From assembly GCF_014805685.1 (NCBI RefSeq), contig NC_060911.1, positions 10,056,212-10,120,211 of the forward strand: a DNA stretch of 64,000 nt. The letters are read 5' to 3'. Positions 24,811 through 36,879 of this stretch are shown in pieces. A program made the position numbers and the translations under genes. The notes under the pieces were generated by a model, which did no database searches, was not told where the DNA came from, and worked only from the letters and a program-made list of their open reading frames with translations. The stretch is from Silurus meridionalis (taxonomy: Eukaryota > Chordata > Actinopteri > Siluriformes > Siluridae). Each line of letters starts with the position of its first letter. Positions within the stretch are counted from its first letter, which is position 1.

Positions 24811-26059
24811 GCATATCGCATATAATAAGATCTCCAGACACTACCATGACACCAAAGAGTTGCCAAATATGGCAAAAAAACCCTACAAACTAGATTTTAG
24901 TCAAAAGGTGTATTGCGGATGCTGCAAATTAGAAATCCATCAAACTAGCACTAGCGTCGGGTCTTTTTGCTTTTATTAAAACCATCACCTTTTAAGGAAC
25001 ATTATCCCCACCCTAATCATCCCCTTTTGAAATCTATGAATAAGATTTTACAGCAGAAGTCGTAGCCATGCCGCTTGCACTTGGACTTTCCGTTTGCAGG
25101 AAGTGAATGGGTTCAATGCTGATTGCTTTAAATTGCTTTAAAACATCGTTCCCTCAATCATGTTCCACTAGCCGGATTTGATGTTGAACACAATTCTGGG
25201 GTTTTTGCTGGTCCCGTAAGCTCATGTTAGGTTAAACGACTGCATTTTATTTAGATCCTATTTTGGGCATATGTGCTGTATTCACACCATGCCAGACTTT
25301 CTCCTGAAGTGTTTTGTTCAGAGGTCTCGTATGGCCTCGACTGACCTAAACTAGAACACATAAAATGTATAGTCCCTGACTTACGATGGACATGGAGCCC
25401 AACTTGAAAACATGGCCTAGCCTACCCAGGAGTCCTGCAGCAAGGTGATCAGTATGGTAAACTGTAATTTTTAATCATTGAAGCAATTTACACTACTGTA
25501 TCGTATAAACTACAGAGCAATTTGATGGGAATTGTACATGATCTGTACTGTAAACTCAACAAAAAATTTTGAATTACTCGTCATAAATGTTTTATTTACT
25601 ACTTTAAATGAATAATACAATAATAAAATAGTTTTCCAAACATTTATGTAATTTATTAGTACAAAGTAGTTTTGAAATGTCTCTCCAAACTTTCGAGCCA
25701 CTCGCGGCTTCTCTCAAATTTTTGCGAGGTACACTTATCCAAATGAAAAGTCGCGAGTATCGAGGTTTCGCTGTATAAGTATATATGCACGTGGCAGCGC
25801 CTGGAGGACGTAGCATACACTGCTGCGAAACTTATAATTCCTTTAAAAGAAATAAATATTCTAATCAGCATCATCTTAAGAAAAATCATAAGTCGATCCA
25901 TCGCAGCTCTGGGATCATCTGTAGTAATATACTAATATAGTGATGTTAATAACGCCACTGGTTGTATGAACAGTCTTACCACCCACATGTTTTTCTCGTC
26001 ACTGCACTGTTGTTCGATTTCAATTCCGTTTCAGATTCACGGTAATAAGGTTATATTAA
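24811..26059. other. Non-coding; diverged TAGTCCCTGACTTACGATGG repeat near 25375
   Basis: The repeat start is a weak relative of the one at 3750. The remainder is unassigned. Confidence 0.35.
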
Positions 26060-26400
26060 AGAGTTTCTAAGTCTAGTGCCTGCGGTATAATTGTGTTCCC
26101 TATAACTGTAAGTTTGTCCTCAAAGATTGAGCCAGTGGTAAGGGAAAAACTCCCTGAGATGACATGAGGAAACCTCGAGAGGAACCAGACTCAAAAGGAA
26201 ACCCATCCTCATCTGAGTTGCACCGAATGTCCATTCATGACAGTTAATCATTGTGAAGGTGCGTAGTGATTGTAGCAGACTGTTGATAATAATTACAGTC
26301 CAAATCCTTCCTCAATGTTTTTGAGTTGCTCAGTAACTTGATGGATCTTTGGGCTGATCCTCCGGGGTTGATTTTCACCAGTTTCTATTCATTATCATAC
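26060..26400. repeat. Interspersed repeat (GAGGAACCAGACTCAAAAGG type)
   Basis: AAAACTCCCTGAGATGACAT, GAGGAAACCTCGAGAGGAAC and CAGACTCAAAAGGAAACCCA resemble a frequent ostariophysan repeat. The boundaries are a guess. Confidence 0.45.
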
Positions 26401-27976
26401 TGGTTGAAATCTTTCTAATGGAAAGTGAGAATGAATCAGCTCGCAATCGTCTTAAATAATATCACATAAGGGGACGCAGCCGCAGTCTACACTTGTGAGC
26501 TGAAAAAGAATATAGCAGCTTATTTCAAGATAAACAGACATTAGGTTGATCAAAGTCGCTAATTATGGAGGATATGAGGCGCAGCTCAGCGTGGCTGTCA
26601 TTAGTAAAAGTTTGTGGCGTTCGGGAAAAAGACACTAGACGTAAAGGACACTATCTTTGCGTTGATTCGCTGTTGGACTGTGGTGAGAATAATATCAAGG
26701 TATTAAAGGGGCGATATCGGCATGCTGAAGGTTCATAGACCAGGCGAGTGTTTGTGAGAAGCAAGAGAGACGTTTGGAACCTGTTCCAGGAGCAGCAGCT
26801 GCAGTGTCTTAGCACATCAGGCATGGAGATCAGGGTGTGTTTCAGAGACTGAGTACACTGAGAGCTCGCTTTAGCCTTCATCCTTCATCAGCATACCTAA
26901 TCATGTGTGTGTGGGGGGGGATGCAGCTGTTTTGCTTTTCAAGTACAGGCTCAATATAGTGTTTGAGAATCATGGAATCAAAAATACTACAACTTTCACA
27001 AGTTAGATCCACTTACGTTATAGCAGCTACAAAGGGTTCATCAACCACAAAAAAAAAAGGCATGCTATAGGGTATTTGTAAACGTTTGCCATGACATAAT
27101 CCTGACACCAATCTCCAAAAAAAAAAAAAACCTATAGCAAGAAATACACGTTTTTTTATTGCTTTACAAATCCTGTGAGAGCGAGCTGTTGCTATGGAAA
27201 CGATCGAGCGTATTGACCATCGATGTGCTTTGAATTTGAATAATTGTCCTCCGTCAACATAAAAAAATCTTTTAAAAATACAATTTTTTATTGATTTTTT
27301 TTGCCATGACTGATACTTTAGTCTGCTTCCACAAATAAAATTCCCTAATGTATTCCCAAATGAAAATGTTCATACAGGAGATTATCCGCCGATTTTTCAA
27401 AGCATCCACCGCACGAATCTCAAACGACGGTTTTGTTACTATAGAAATGGTCACGTATTTAGCTATCGAAAATCGCCACCTTTCAGGCCAATCGGCTCCG
27501 AGCATCTTGTCACGGCCAGGGTGCGGATTCGAATAAGATTTTTAAAGTAGCTCAAGTTCAAGTTCAAGACGTCCCACCTCTAAACACGGGCGCTGAGGGA
27601 ATCACGCGAAACGTCTATTATTTAAAAGGACCAATCTGTCCCCCATCAATAATATATAACTGCTACAGGAGTTAAGTGCTCATGAATAATTCCACACTCC
27701 TGGGACAAGAGGGGCTGAAAGACATACCCCTTTTTACACCCCTCCCCTTAAGTTTATTACTTTATGTATTTTTTGGTTAAATGCTCACTAGAGTACTACA
27801 ATGGCAGGCAGTTTTAGGCTCCACCCTCAGGTTCTCGGTCCATTTTCAGATGTTATCGTGTCACATGTTTCCTGGATTCGTGCGCTGCAGCAGTGGGACA
27901 TTTTGTTGCCTCGAGGCAGGAAGTGAGGACGAATCCAAGTGTTGAATTATTAAACGTTAACAACCTTGGTCCCCTT

Positions 27977-28009
<33 letters not shown>

Positions 28010-28237
28010 ACACACACACACACTTTCATGAGTTATTTTAGAAGGGTTAGTCTGTGTCAAACCAGTTGCTGTTTGAACATTTCTTCTAAATAATCAAGGG
28101 GCGGAGCCTAAATTTTTCTTTATTTCTTTATTGGACACGATCATGTCGTTAGCTAACGAGCAGGCATTACTACGATACTTAAAACAATACGGGAAATGCA
28201 ACGGAAATTGGACTATTTGAGTGCAGAAATCCATTAA
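26401..28237. other. Non-coding; A-runs and one CA microsatellite
   Basis: A-runs near 27043-27058 and 27116-27130. No gene seen. Confidence 0.4.
27978..28023. repeat. (CA)n microsatellite
   Basis: About 22 CA units with one TA interruption. Confidence 0.93.
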
Positions 28238-28690
28238 GTGCAAAAGTTTTTGGACACCCGACCATAAGATTGTGCTTTTTGAACATCGTGTTCCACAGTT
28301 GCTCTTATAAAAACCTGCACACTTCTACTAGATTTTGTGGAGATTTGTGTTCATTCAGACACAAGTCAGGTACTGACGTAGGTGAGGTGAGGAGGTCTGG
28401 AGTGCAGTCATTGTTCACATTCATCCCAAAAGGTGTTCAATAAGAGGGTTGAGGTCAGAGCTCTATAGCAGATCTTCCACTCCAACCCATGTAATGCAGA
28501 TCTTTATGTACCTGGTTTTGTGTACAGGGGCATCGTCATGCTTGAACAAGTTCAAGTTAAAGGAAAATCTGATGCTGCAGCATCCAAAGACATCATATAC
28601 AATTGGGTGCCTCCAAATTTGTTGCAACAGTTTGGGAAAGAGGCACACGGAAAAGTGGTGTGCCCCAATACTTTTGGCCGTAAAGTGTGG
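28238..28690 (-). mobile_element. Tc1-like deletion derivative, copy 7
   Basis: On the minus strand it reads GGCCAAAAGTATTGGGG, TTGGAGGCACCCAATTGTAT, CATGACGATGCCCCTGTAC, TTGGAGTGGAAGATCTGCTA and TGACCTCAACCCTCTTATTG, ending with CGGGTGTCCAAAAACTTTTG. Both ends are recognisable. Confidence 0.75.
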
Positions 28691-28799
28691 CTAAAGTGAC
28701 GAATAAAAAAAAAAATCTATATACAATGAATTAATATTTATTCCAACTGATCATTTAAACAAAATGGCTAAATATACACTCCTTAGGAAGCTCCACTAT

Positions 28800-28912
28800 A
28801 AACTATAAAGTAAAACCTGACCTCCTGATATTCCATTCCAACCCACTGTAAAGTGCATCTTCATGGAGGTGCTTTGTGCACAGGGGCACTGTCGTGCTGG
28901 AACAGGGAAAAA
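28800..28912 (-). mobile_element. Tc1-like deletion derivative, copy 8 (fragment)
   Basis: A minus-strand fragment: CCTGTTCCAGCACGACAGTG, CCCCTGTGCACAAAGCACCT, CCATGAAGATGCAC and GGGTTGGAATGGAA. Only the central part remains, about 110 bp downstream of copy 7 and in the same orientation. Confidence 0.65.
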
Positions 28913-29529
28913 AATTCAAGCTAAATTAAATCGCATGTATCTTGTAAAGCTCTTTTGTGTCGCTTGGCCGCAATTACAAAGAACGCCAAAGTTACCTATT
29001 TTTAAAACTCCCTAATAAAAGACGAGGTATCGAAGCGCTGCGACTGTTTTGCATACTAATCGTCTAAATTGCTGCGTAGCAAATGTGTTTTAAGTCCTAG
29101 CGTGGGGATCCGAGCCAAATCTTTGAACTCTTCTCTGAATTCCTCATTGCGGTTGTATTACATCAGCTCTGCTCCACTCTCTTTTTTTTTTCTTCGACGT
29201 CTGTTTTTTATTTATCAGTCTTTCCTGAAATCCGGCAATGTGTTTCTAGCTAGTCGGATCGCACGTACTGCAGGCGGAGCGCTGAGACACCGAGTAGAGT
29301 ATAGTCTGGTTGTTTGAGACACAGTCCATGACTGTAGGTTTATCAGATGTGAATTGGATATGGTGATGATTGTGATGAAGCAGAATGAATGAGTGTGTGT
29401 GTGTGTGTGTGTGTGTCTCTCACTCTTCTGGTGAGTCATCATGTTATTTTTCTACAAGATGTTCCACAGAAACAGGGGCTAACAGAAAAACTAAACACAT
29501 CATGGTTTATATCATGGATTTGAAAAAAA

Positions 29530-30600
29530 AAACGCAATAAAGCCGCCTAAGAAGTCTCCTGTTGTAGGCGATGAAATTCCCCTACACTACGTAGGCGGCC
29601 TCACCTCAAACGAGTTCAAATCATAATTAAACCAGGACCCTCTTTCATAGCCAGCCCTGCACAAAATGAACACAATCCGCTGAAGTGTTCACTTCCTAGG
29701 CAGCATCAGAAGACCCCCTGCACCACGTACACGTGACGTTCCCTTAATACACCCATTTACAAACTCACTTCAAACCAAGCAATGAATTGCGGCTTCATTC
29801 CAAACGGGGGAGAGAGAAAAGGAACTACCTTTATCCTGGGTAGATTTCTACTCTGCAAAATCCCAAAGTAAACAAATGCCTCTTAACTATTTATCCTTTG
29901 ACAATTCCAATTTGAAGAAACTTTCCTGAGACTCTGATGTGAACTCTTACCACACAGAAATGATCCCTACCTCCCAGGCAGCCTTATCCCAAAATAAAAA
30001 CAAATCTCTCTACGGTTTCATACCAGATGGAACACAGCTTAAACCGAACACTACCCAAATGGAACACAATCCGAAGCAAGCAGGAACCCTAAAAGGGAAT
30101 GCCACCCGGATTTGCAGTTTATCCCACCTAGACCCCCTCATTTAAACGCAAACAGGACCCGGACTGCAAAACTGTCAGGAAAAAAAAAAAAAGGGCCTTA
30201 ATTTGGCCGCCTTGCCCAAAAGGGAACACAATGTTTTGTACCAAAAAAAAAAAAAAACAGTTCTCTTCCCAGGCTTTCTCAACCACACTAAGAACACAAA
30301 CAAACCTAAAAGAAAAAGTGCCCATCCCACATCTTAAAACAGTCCAAATCAATGCGGCCTACCTAGGCACTCAAGCTCCCTTCATTCCAAAGAGAACACA
30401 CCCCGAACCCGAGTCGGCAAATTTTCCGACGCCAAAATAAACAAAAAATACCTTTTACATAGACTCCCTTTACCATGAAGGGAATTCAAAGTGAACTAAA
30501 AAGAGCATTTTCCCCCTTTACACAGTGTCTTTACTTAAAAGAAGTGCATATAAGAGCAACAAAGTGCCCTACGTAGGCAGCCTAACTGCTCCACTATCTT
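29530..30600. repeat. A/C-rich block with dispersed CTACGTAGGC and GGAACACA motifs
   Basis: The + strand is strongly A/C-rich. CTACGTAGGCGGCCT (29587) and CTACGTAGGCAGCCT (30569) stand near its two ends. CCTAGGCAGC (29696), CCCAGGCAGCC (about 29976) and CTACCTAGGCAC (30359) lie between. (G)GAACACA recurs at least five times. Two A12-A15 runs (30180, 30245) are present. It is an old, decayed repeat of unknown class. Confidence 0.6.
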
Positions 30601-30674
30601 TACCTGTGATAAAAGATGTCAGAGATGTCACTTCTAGTTTTACTGCCCGAATCGGGTTTCAACCAGTCAGTTTG

Positions 30675-30892
30675 GAGTGTGAGTGTGAGAGTGTGAGAGT
30701 GTGAGAGTGTGAGAGTGTGTGAGAGTGTGAGAGTGTGTGAGAGTGTGTGAGAGTGTGTGAGTGTGAGAGTGTGTGAGTGTGTGAGTGTGTGAGTGTGTGA
30801 GTGTGTGAGTGTGTGAGTGTGTGAGAGTGTGAGAGTGTGAGAGTGTGAGAGTGTGTGAGTGTGTGAGTGTGTGAGTGTGAGAGTGCGTGCGA
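30675..30892. repeat. Complex (GTGTGAGA/GTGTGAGT)n microsatellite
   Basis: About 215 bp of alternating GTGTGAGA and GTGTGAGT units. The three minus-strand open frames of 105-112 codons are low-complexity HSHTLT text and not genes. Confidence 0.95.
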
Positions 30893-30922
30893 GACTCTCT
30901 GAAAGAACGACATGGATGACTC

Positions 30923-30940
30923 GGACATGTCTGAACATGT

Positions 30941-30942
<2 letters not shown>
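30923..30942. promoter_or_regulatory. Candidate p53 response element
   Basis: GGACATGTCTGAACATGTTC is two perfect RRRCWWGYYY half-sites with no spacer and CATG cores. It lies between a GTGTGAGA repeat and a (TC)(AC) repeat, 7.0 kb upstream of the beta-type fbxw7 exon. p53 regulation of mammalian FBXW7 beta is established; function at this site is inferred. Confidence 0.5.

Positions 30943-30987
<45 letters not shown>
30943..30987. repeat. (TC)n(AC)n microsatellite
   Basis: Six TC units run into about 17 AC units, directly after the candidate p53 element. Confidence 0.95.
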
Positions 30988-30988
<1 letters not shown>

Positions 30989-31034
30989 TTCCATGTCAGT
31001 GGAGAGAACTCATTCCAAGAACTGTTTATTCCAA

Positions 31035-31345
31035 TAACAGGTAGAAAGTAGTGATGGAAAGATCAGATCATTTGATTCTTTGAATGTTTTTCTGAGTCAT
31101 TTATTTCGTTTCATGCCTTTAATCACTCATCGTGTATATGGGAGTCACGTGATTAAAGAACGAACGACTCCGACTAGAAGAGTCGAGCGGTAAACCACTC
31201 AATTCTGTTTCCTCTACATAAGACGGAGATTATGCGACTCTTTGCTCACGTGTGTCCAGTAGATGATGAACGAATCGCTCTCGGAGACGCTCTCGTCCTT
31301 CCGAGTCCCATTAAAGCGTCATTCGAAATGAACGAATCATGCTTG
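31035..31345. repeat. Dispersed repeat, copy 2
   Basis: It shares GGAGTCACGTGATTAAAGAA, CGAACGACTCCG and CCACTCAATTCTGTTTCCT with 23300-23420 and extends on both sides with GATTCTTTGAATG and GAACGAATCATGCTTGAACG. It is probably a non-autonomous transposon common in fish. Confidence 0.6.
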
Positions 31346-33276
31346 AACGACCCCCTTCACGAGCTGAGAAGTATTCTTGTTCCAGCACACATTTTTCTCT
31401 GTGTGCGTGCGTGTGTGTGTTACGTGTGTGTTCGCTATCGAAGTGTTCGAACATGGCCGCCCGTCCCGTCTCTCATCACCACACATATTATTAAACGCTG
31501 ACCTTTCCAACACCGTCTGCTCCCTCTGCTCCACCACACTGTACACAGTGCAGGAGCTGCAGAGGGTCTCTCTCTCTCTCACACACACACACCCCACACT
31601 CCCACACACTCAGTAGGAAAAGGCAGTGCAGCTCCACTACCGGATAAAAATAGGCGCAAAATTACAGTGCTTCAGCTCTGCTAACAATGCAGCAATACGG
31701 CCGAGGGAACAGAGACAGGGATGGTTTTTCTCGCTCTTTCTTTCTTCTTTGTGTGTCTCTCTTTCTGTCTCTCTCTCATTCCCACACACATGCTTGCAAG
31801 TTGAGATGAATCCTAAGCGGTGTAGATGTGTTCCTTTCCACTGGTGTTTTTTTTTTTCTTCTTTTAAGCAGCACATCTTGTGTCGTTTCATTGAAGGTCA
31901 GGAGTCGAGCTCCTGAACGTTTGATGTTCTGCGTTTGTGTGTGTGATTTCTTTGCTCAGGTCAGCGACGGGTCATTACGTGTTTCCGCTTCCTCCGAGCT
32001 GATTTATATCGCTCTCCTGGGCCATTCAGCGCTTTCACACTTCCTCTGTAAAACATGTGCACTTCACTCACTCACTCGTGTCCTCCCTCGGTTTCAGCCT
32101 CCTTTTAAGGACTACTGGGCTTTTTTCTTTTGGGGGGGTTAGCGGTTACACAGCGTCGTTAAGCAGGTATCGGGTCGCTAATTAGTCTCTCAGTTGTATT
32201 TATCGATGAACATATTACAGTAAATAAACACAACTAGATCAGCTTGTGTAAATTACAGGCCAATTGAATGTATAGTACCTGAGGGTGTGTTTGTGTGTTT
32301 AGGGACTTCTGACTTCTAACACATTACTCCTGTTCTGTCTCCCGGAAGACGCAGCTCTACCTCTGCCATGTTAATCTGTATTCTATGTGACTCTCAGGAC
32401 ACGCCTCCATCTCCGTAGTGTTGTGACGCGTCATATAGCAGTGGTCCCTTTCTAAATAATAAAAGTATTGCGCATCTACTAATAATCATGTATAAATCAG
32501 TGTTTTATTCATCGATGCAAGAATGTTAAAAAAAAAACCGCATAGTAGTACAAATGCCAACTTGTATCCTGTGCACACATTTTTTAAACCGACGCATCAC
32601 ATAGTTAACTTTTATGCCGACGTAAATCTTACCTTTATTATAGTGTGTGTGTGTGTGTGTGTGTTTCAGATGAATTTGTTAATTAGAAATGAATTAGACG
32701 TTAGAAATGAATGAGTTAGACGAGGCCCAGTCATTTCCTGAAAGGGAGAAAAGGGGAAAAAAAGAAATGGAGTAAATGTAAAAGGAATACTGTGTCCATT
32801 TCTCTTAAAGGGATGAATACACTGAAAGGATGAATAAATAAAGAATTTACTTCGATAACACTGAACGACTAAGTGTGCACGAAAGATAAAGACATGGTGT
32901 GCTGGAAGAATATATATATTTTTTTTAACGACCTTGAGATAGCAAAAGTTCGAAGGCAAATAAAAGAGAGCAACAAAAGAGGAATTGGGGGAGAGAAGAG
33001 GAATAAGAAACGAAGGATATAAATGTCGAAATAGTGAAGAAATAATGTGTCCCTGTTCGCTCTGAGAACAAATAGATATGGGAATTTGGTACGATCAAGC
33101 TGAAAGAGCTAGAATGAAGGAAAGAAAAGGGCGCAAGAGAATGGAGATAGAAAGTGGACTGGTGTGTAAAATAGGGAAAAAAAAGTGAAAGAGATGGAAA
33201 AAAGAATGTGTGTAATGTTGGCAAAAAGCTGCTGATTGGTCAGTTGCTGTTTCGACTTTGAAACTTAACAGTTCTG

Positions 33277-33323
<47 letters not shown>

Positions 33324-33743
33324 GAAGTGTGAGAAACATTAACAGTGGCGTTTTTTGCTCTGCAGTGTTTTTGATTCATGAGCTAACAGGTACAGGAGCT
33401 TAAATAAGTGTTTCCCATACAGCCCTGAGGCCACAGCAATATACACACACACACACACTCACATGGTTTATTCCACCAGCATGTTGAAACAGACCTTCAG
33501 GCCACACACCCACCGACCCATATACACACGTGCACACACACACACACACTCGTTCTCTGTCGTTTCTCTATACATCCCTAATGCAAAGAACCAACTATCT
33601 CCATAACTCATCAGTTCTTTGTGGTCTTGTCTTAAACGACACTCCCTATATATTATGTAGACCATATGAACACCTTTCAATCAGCCTACTGTGGCTGTGT
33701 TCCAAACCACACAACCTCAACACCACTTGTGGTTTGTTAATAC
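31346..33743. other. Non-coding; CA/GT and CT short repeats
   Basis: Short microsatellites at 31577-31592, 32643-32666, 33280-33320 and 33443-33458, and a purine-rich stretch at 32700-33200. No gene seen. Confidence 0.4.
33280..33320. repeat. (GT)n microsatellite
   Basis: About 20 GT units. Confidence 0.95.
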
Positions 33744-34165
33744 GCTATTTGGACAAAAAGTATCGAGGCTCCTGACTTCTCCAGCCATGTGTGGTTCTTC
33801 ACCGAATTGTTAGCACAAATTTGGAGACACACAGTTGTTTAGGACGTCTTCGGATGTGGCAGAGGGTAATTTTCTCTTCAGGAGAGCCAAACCTGTTCCA
33901 GCATGATAATGCTCCTGTTCACAAAGCCAGCTACATGAAGATCTGCGTTAGTTTGGAGTGGAAGAAGCTCTCCCACTGTAGAGCTCTGACCTCAATCCTA
34001 TTGCACACCTTTGGGATGAACATGAGCACCCGGCCCCCTCACTTCACCTACATCAGTACCTGACTTTACTAACACCCTTATAGCTGAATGAGCACAAAAT
34101 CTCAGTCCAAAATCTTGTGGAACATGAAGCTCAGGTGTCCACGAACTTTTGTCTATATTGTGTAT
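33744..34165 (+). mobile_element. Tc1-like deletion derivative, copy 9
   Basis: Full-length type. It begins near TTTGGACAAAAAGTATCGAG, has CCTGTTCCAGCATGATAATG, CCTCAATCCTATTGCACACC, TTTGGGATGAACATGAG and CATCAGTACCTGACTTTACT, and ends CTCAGGTGTCCACGAACTTT followed by TATTGTGTA. Confidence 0.77.
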
Positions 34166-34209
34166 AATGAGTAGGTCCTCAGCACTACTATGAATCGGAC
34201 ATTTCTGTT

Positions 34210-34211
<2 letters not shown>

Positions 34212-34279
<68 letters not shown>
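34212..34279. repeat. (GT)n microsatellite
   Basis: About 34 GT units, 45 bp downstream of Tc1-like copy 9. Confidence 0.95.
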
Positions 34280-34282
<3 letters not shown>

Positions 34283-34617
34283 CAGTTCTTTTTCACTCAC
34301 AGCTCAACTGACGCGTGTTGGAATGATGAAGGTATAATGAGGTGTATAAAAAAAACAAGAATGTTAATTAAATTTTTGAGGGATGACTACAGGTTTGAGT
34401 CTCTTCAGGTCTTTCTGTTTTTCTTCCCCTTTCATCCATTACTATGGCAACGGCTAAACGAATGTTGGTGTGTGAGTCAGGGGGGCCCCTATAGAAGGGT
34501 GTGTGTGTGTGTGTGGGGAGCCTTTTCTCTCGCCTGTGAGGACAAAAACCCTGGCTAAACTTTACACAGCGGATTGGAATGCAAGGCATGTGAGAAACGT
34601 CCCGTCTGTGCTGTCTG

Positions 34618-34656
<39 letters not shown>

Positions 34657-34790
34657 TTTCCCCTCAAAAGCAGGTGGTTCTAAAGGAAGATTTGGTGCTG
34701 CCTGAATGATCAGATAATCAGTTCAGACAGTAAAGTGCACTGTGGACAATAAAAATAGCTTCTCTTTTTTCACATTTTATGTTACAGCCT

Positions 34791-35596
34791 CATTCCAAAA
34801 TGGATTAAATTAATCAATTTCCTCAAAATTCTACAAACAAAATCCCATAATCGTGAAAGAAGTTTGTTCAAAATTTTCCAGATTTGTTACAAATAAAAAA
34901 AAAGTCAATGTACATAAGTATTCATATCTGGGGAAGGATACAGAAACTCCATTATCTGTTAATGGAGGAAGTTTGGAAACACTAGGATTCCTAGAGCCGA
35001 GCCACCCGGCTAAACTGAGCGATTAGGGAGAAGGGCATTAGTCAGGAAGGTGACCAAGAACCTGATGGTCACTCTGAACGAGCATTCCACCAATCAGGCC
35101 TGTATGGTAGACAGACGGAAACCACTCCTCAGTAAAAAGGCACATGATTGCCCACCTGAAAACTTGATCCAGAGCGCTCTGGACCTCAGACTGGGGCGAC
35201 AGGTTCATCTTCCAACTAGACAACGACCCTCGGCACACAGCTGAGATGACAAAGGTGTGTCAGAGCCCAGAAACCTGATTGAACACCTCTGGAGAGATCT
35301 GAAAAAAGAGCTGTGCACCAACAATCCCCAATCCAACCTGATGGAGTTTAAGAGGTTCTACAAAGAAGAATGGGAGAAACTGCTCAAAAATAGTTGTGCT
35401 AAGCTTGTAGCATCAAACTCAAACAGACGAGGCTGTAATTGGTGCCAACTGTGCTTCAACAAAGTATTGAGCAAAGGCTGTGAAAACTTCATTTCACATT
35501 TGCAATGATTTTTAACAAACTTTTTTCATGTTGTCATTATGGGGTTTCGTTTGTAGAACTTTGAGGAAAATAACAAATTTATTCCATTTTGGAATA
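34791..35596 (+). mobile_element. Tc1-like transposon relic with ~60-bp inverted ends and broken transposase
   Basis: Left end 34791-34852 (ATTCCAAAATGGATTAAAT … AATCCCATAAT) and right end 35536-35596 are inverted copies of about 60 bp with several mismatches. Between them are pieces of a Tc1-family DDE transposase: NLMVTLNEHS near 35056, a FQLDNDPRHTAEM-like stretch near 35207-35250 (second catalytic D), and NLIEHLWRDLKKELC near 35269-35320 (the catalytic E region of the PIEHLWRDLK signature). Frames are shifted and the N-terminal DNA-binding domain is largely deleted, so the 806-bp copy is dead. It differs in sequence from the 420-bp Tc1-like family above. Confidence 0.82.
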
Positions 35597-35896
35597 TAGA
35601 TTGGACTGAAAGGGTGAGAGGGACGAGACTGAGAGTACAAGAGTATGGCAAGAGAGACTGGATCGACAGACATTGGACTAGATGAGAGAGACTGGACTGA
35701 GAAGAGCAACTTTTGTTTTGGTTTTTTTTTGTTTTTTTTCTTACTTTTTTCACCTCTTTCTTTGGCTTTATTTTGTTCGAGTGTTTCTTTTTTTTCCTCT
35801 TTAACGCTTTGTCATTGGGATTTGACCATATAGAAGACCTAGGGTATAGAGCATAATGAACATATCGAGTCAGTGATGGCAGTGTATCTGTATAGA

Positions 35897-35975
<79 letters not shown>

Positions 35976-36142
35976 GTCCTGAGCTTGTAAGTGTACAGAT
36001 ATACAATAAGTGTGAATCATTGAGCCACATAGCTGCAGTGTGTGTGATTATGTGATGATAACACACACAGACAGACGGACAGAGAGGTCCAGGGGGTGAG
36101 AAATACCCAGTGTTCAGTCATGGGGAATAACTCGGAGAGGAG

Positions 36143-36194
<52 letters not shown>

Positions 36195-36879
36195 CAGATG
36201 CTGTGTGTTTCCAGCATGGACAGTGTCATGTGTGATGGCCGTAGCAAATGTGATTAATAAGAATAATGTCTAAGCCTTCCTAAAAACCCGCTTCATGCTG
36301 AGGTACACACACTCCGGTGAGAAAGGTTTAGAAGACACACACACCATGATCGACAGCAGTGTAAACAACTACACACCATGATTACAATGCGCTGTTCGGT
36401 GACTTTTTCCAGACCCGGGGGGATTCTGGGCTCAATTTTCCACAGAATATTCCTGCTTAGGTTTGCATCCGCAATTTACAAAACACACGCCAATGACGAA
36501 CGTGCAAAACAACTTCTCTCTGTTCCGAAAACGCTATTAGCACGATAATTTACTTGTGTCAGCTAACAGTACCGTACTGACCCATGAGGGAGCAATGGGG
36601 AGATAGGGGGATTCATGCTTTCTCTTCTAAATGTTTTCGTTGTTGTTTATCTTTTTTTTTTTCCTCCGAGTAGTGAATGTTAATGTGTCTGGGGATCTGC
36701 TTTATGAATATTCATGAAACATGGGTGGTCTGAGTGAGATACAGAGGATACACCCCATCACTACAGATTGGGAATGTTGCACTGGATGAAAAGAACATTA
36801 TACATAAAAGTTCAAAAAGGAAAATTTTTTTCCACATTTTTTAGTTTTTGGGATTGAGATGTATTTGTTAGATTGCTGC
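35597..36879. other. Non-coding; two GT microsatellites
   Basis: The sequence around 36540-36780 (with TATGAATATTCATGAAA) is free of obvious repeats. No gene seen. Confidence 0.4.
35899..35974. repeat. (GT)n microsatellite
   Basis: About 38 GT units. A second run of about 25 units lies at 36144-36193. Confidence 0.95.

Noticed and set aside
30600..30994. Minus-strand frames of 105-112 codons in three phases
   Set aside because: They translate a GTGTGAGA simple repeat in every phase (HTHS/LTLS text).
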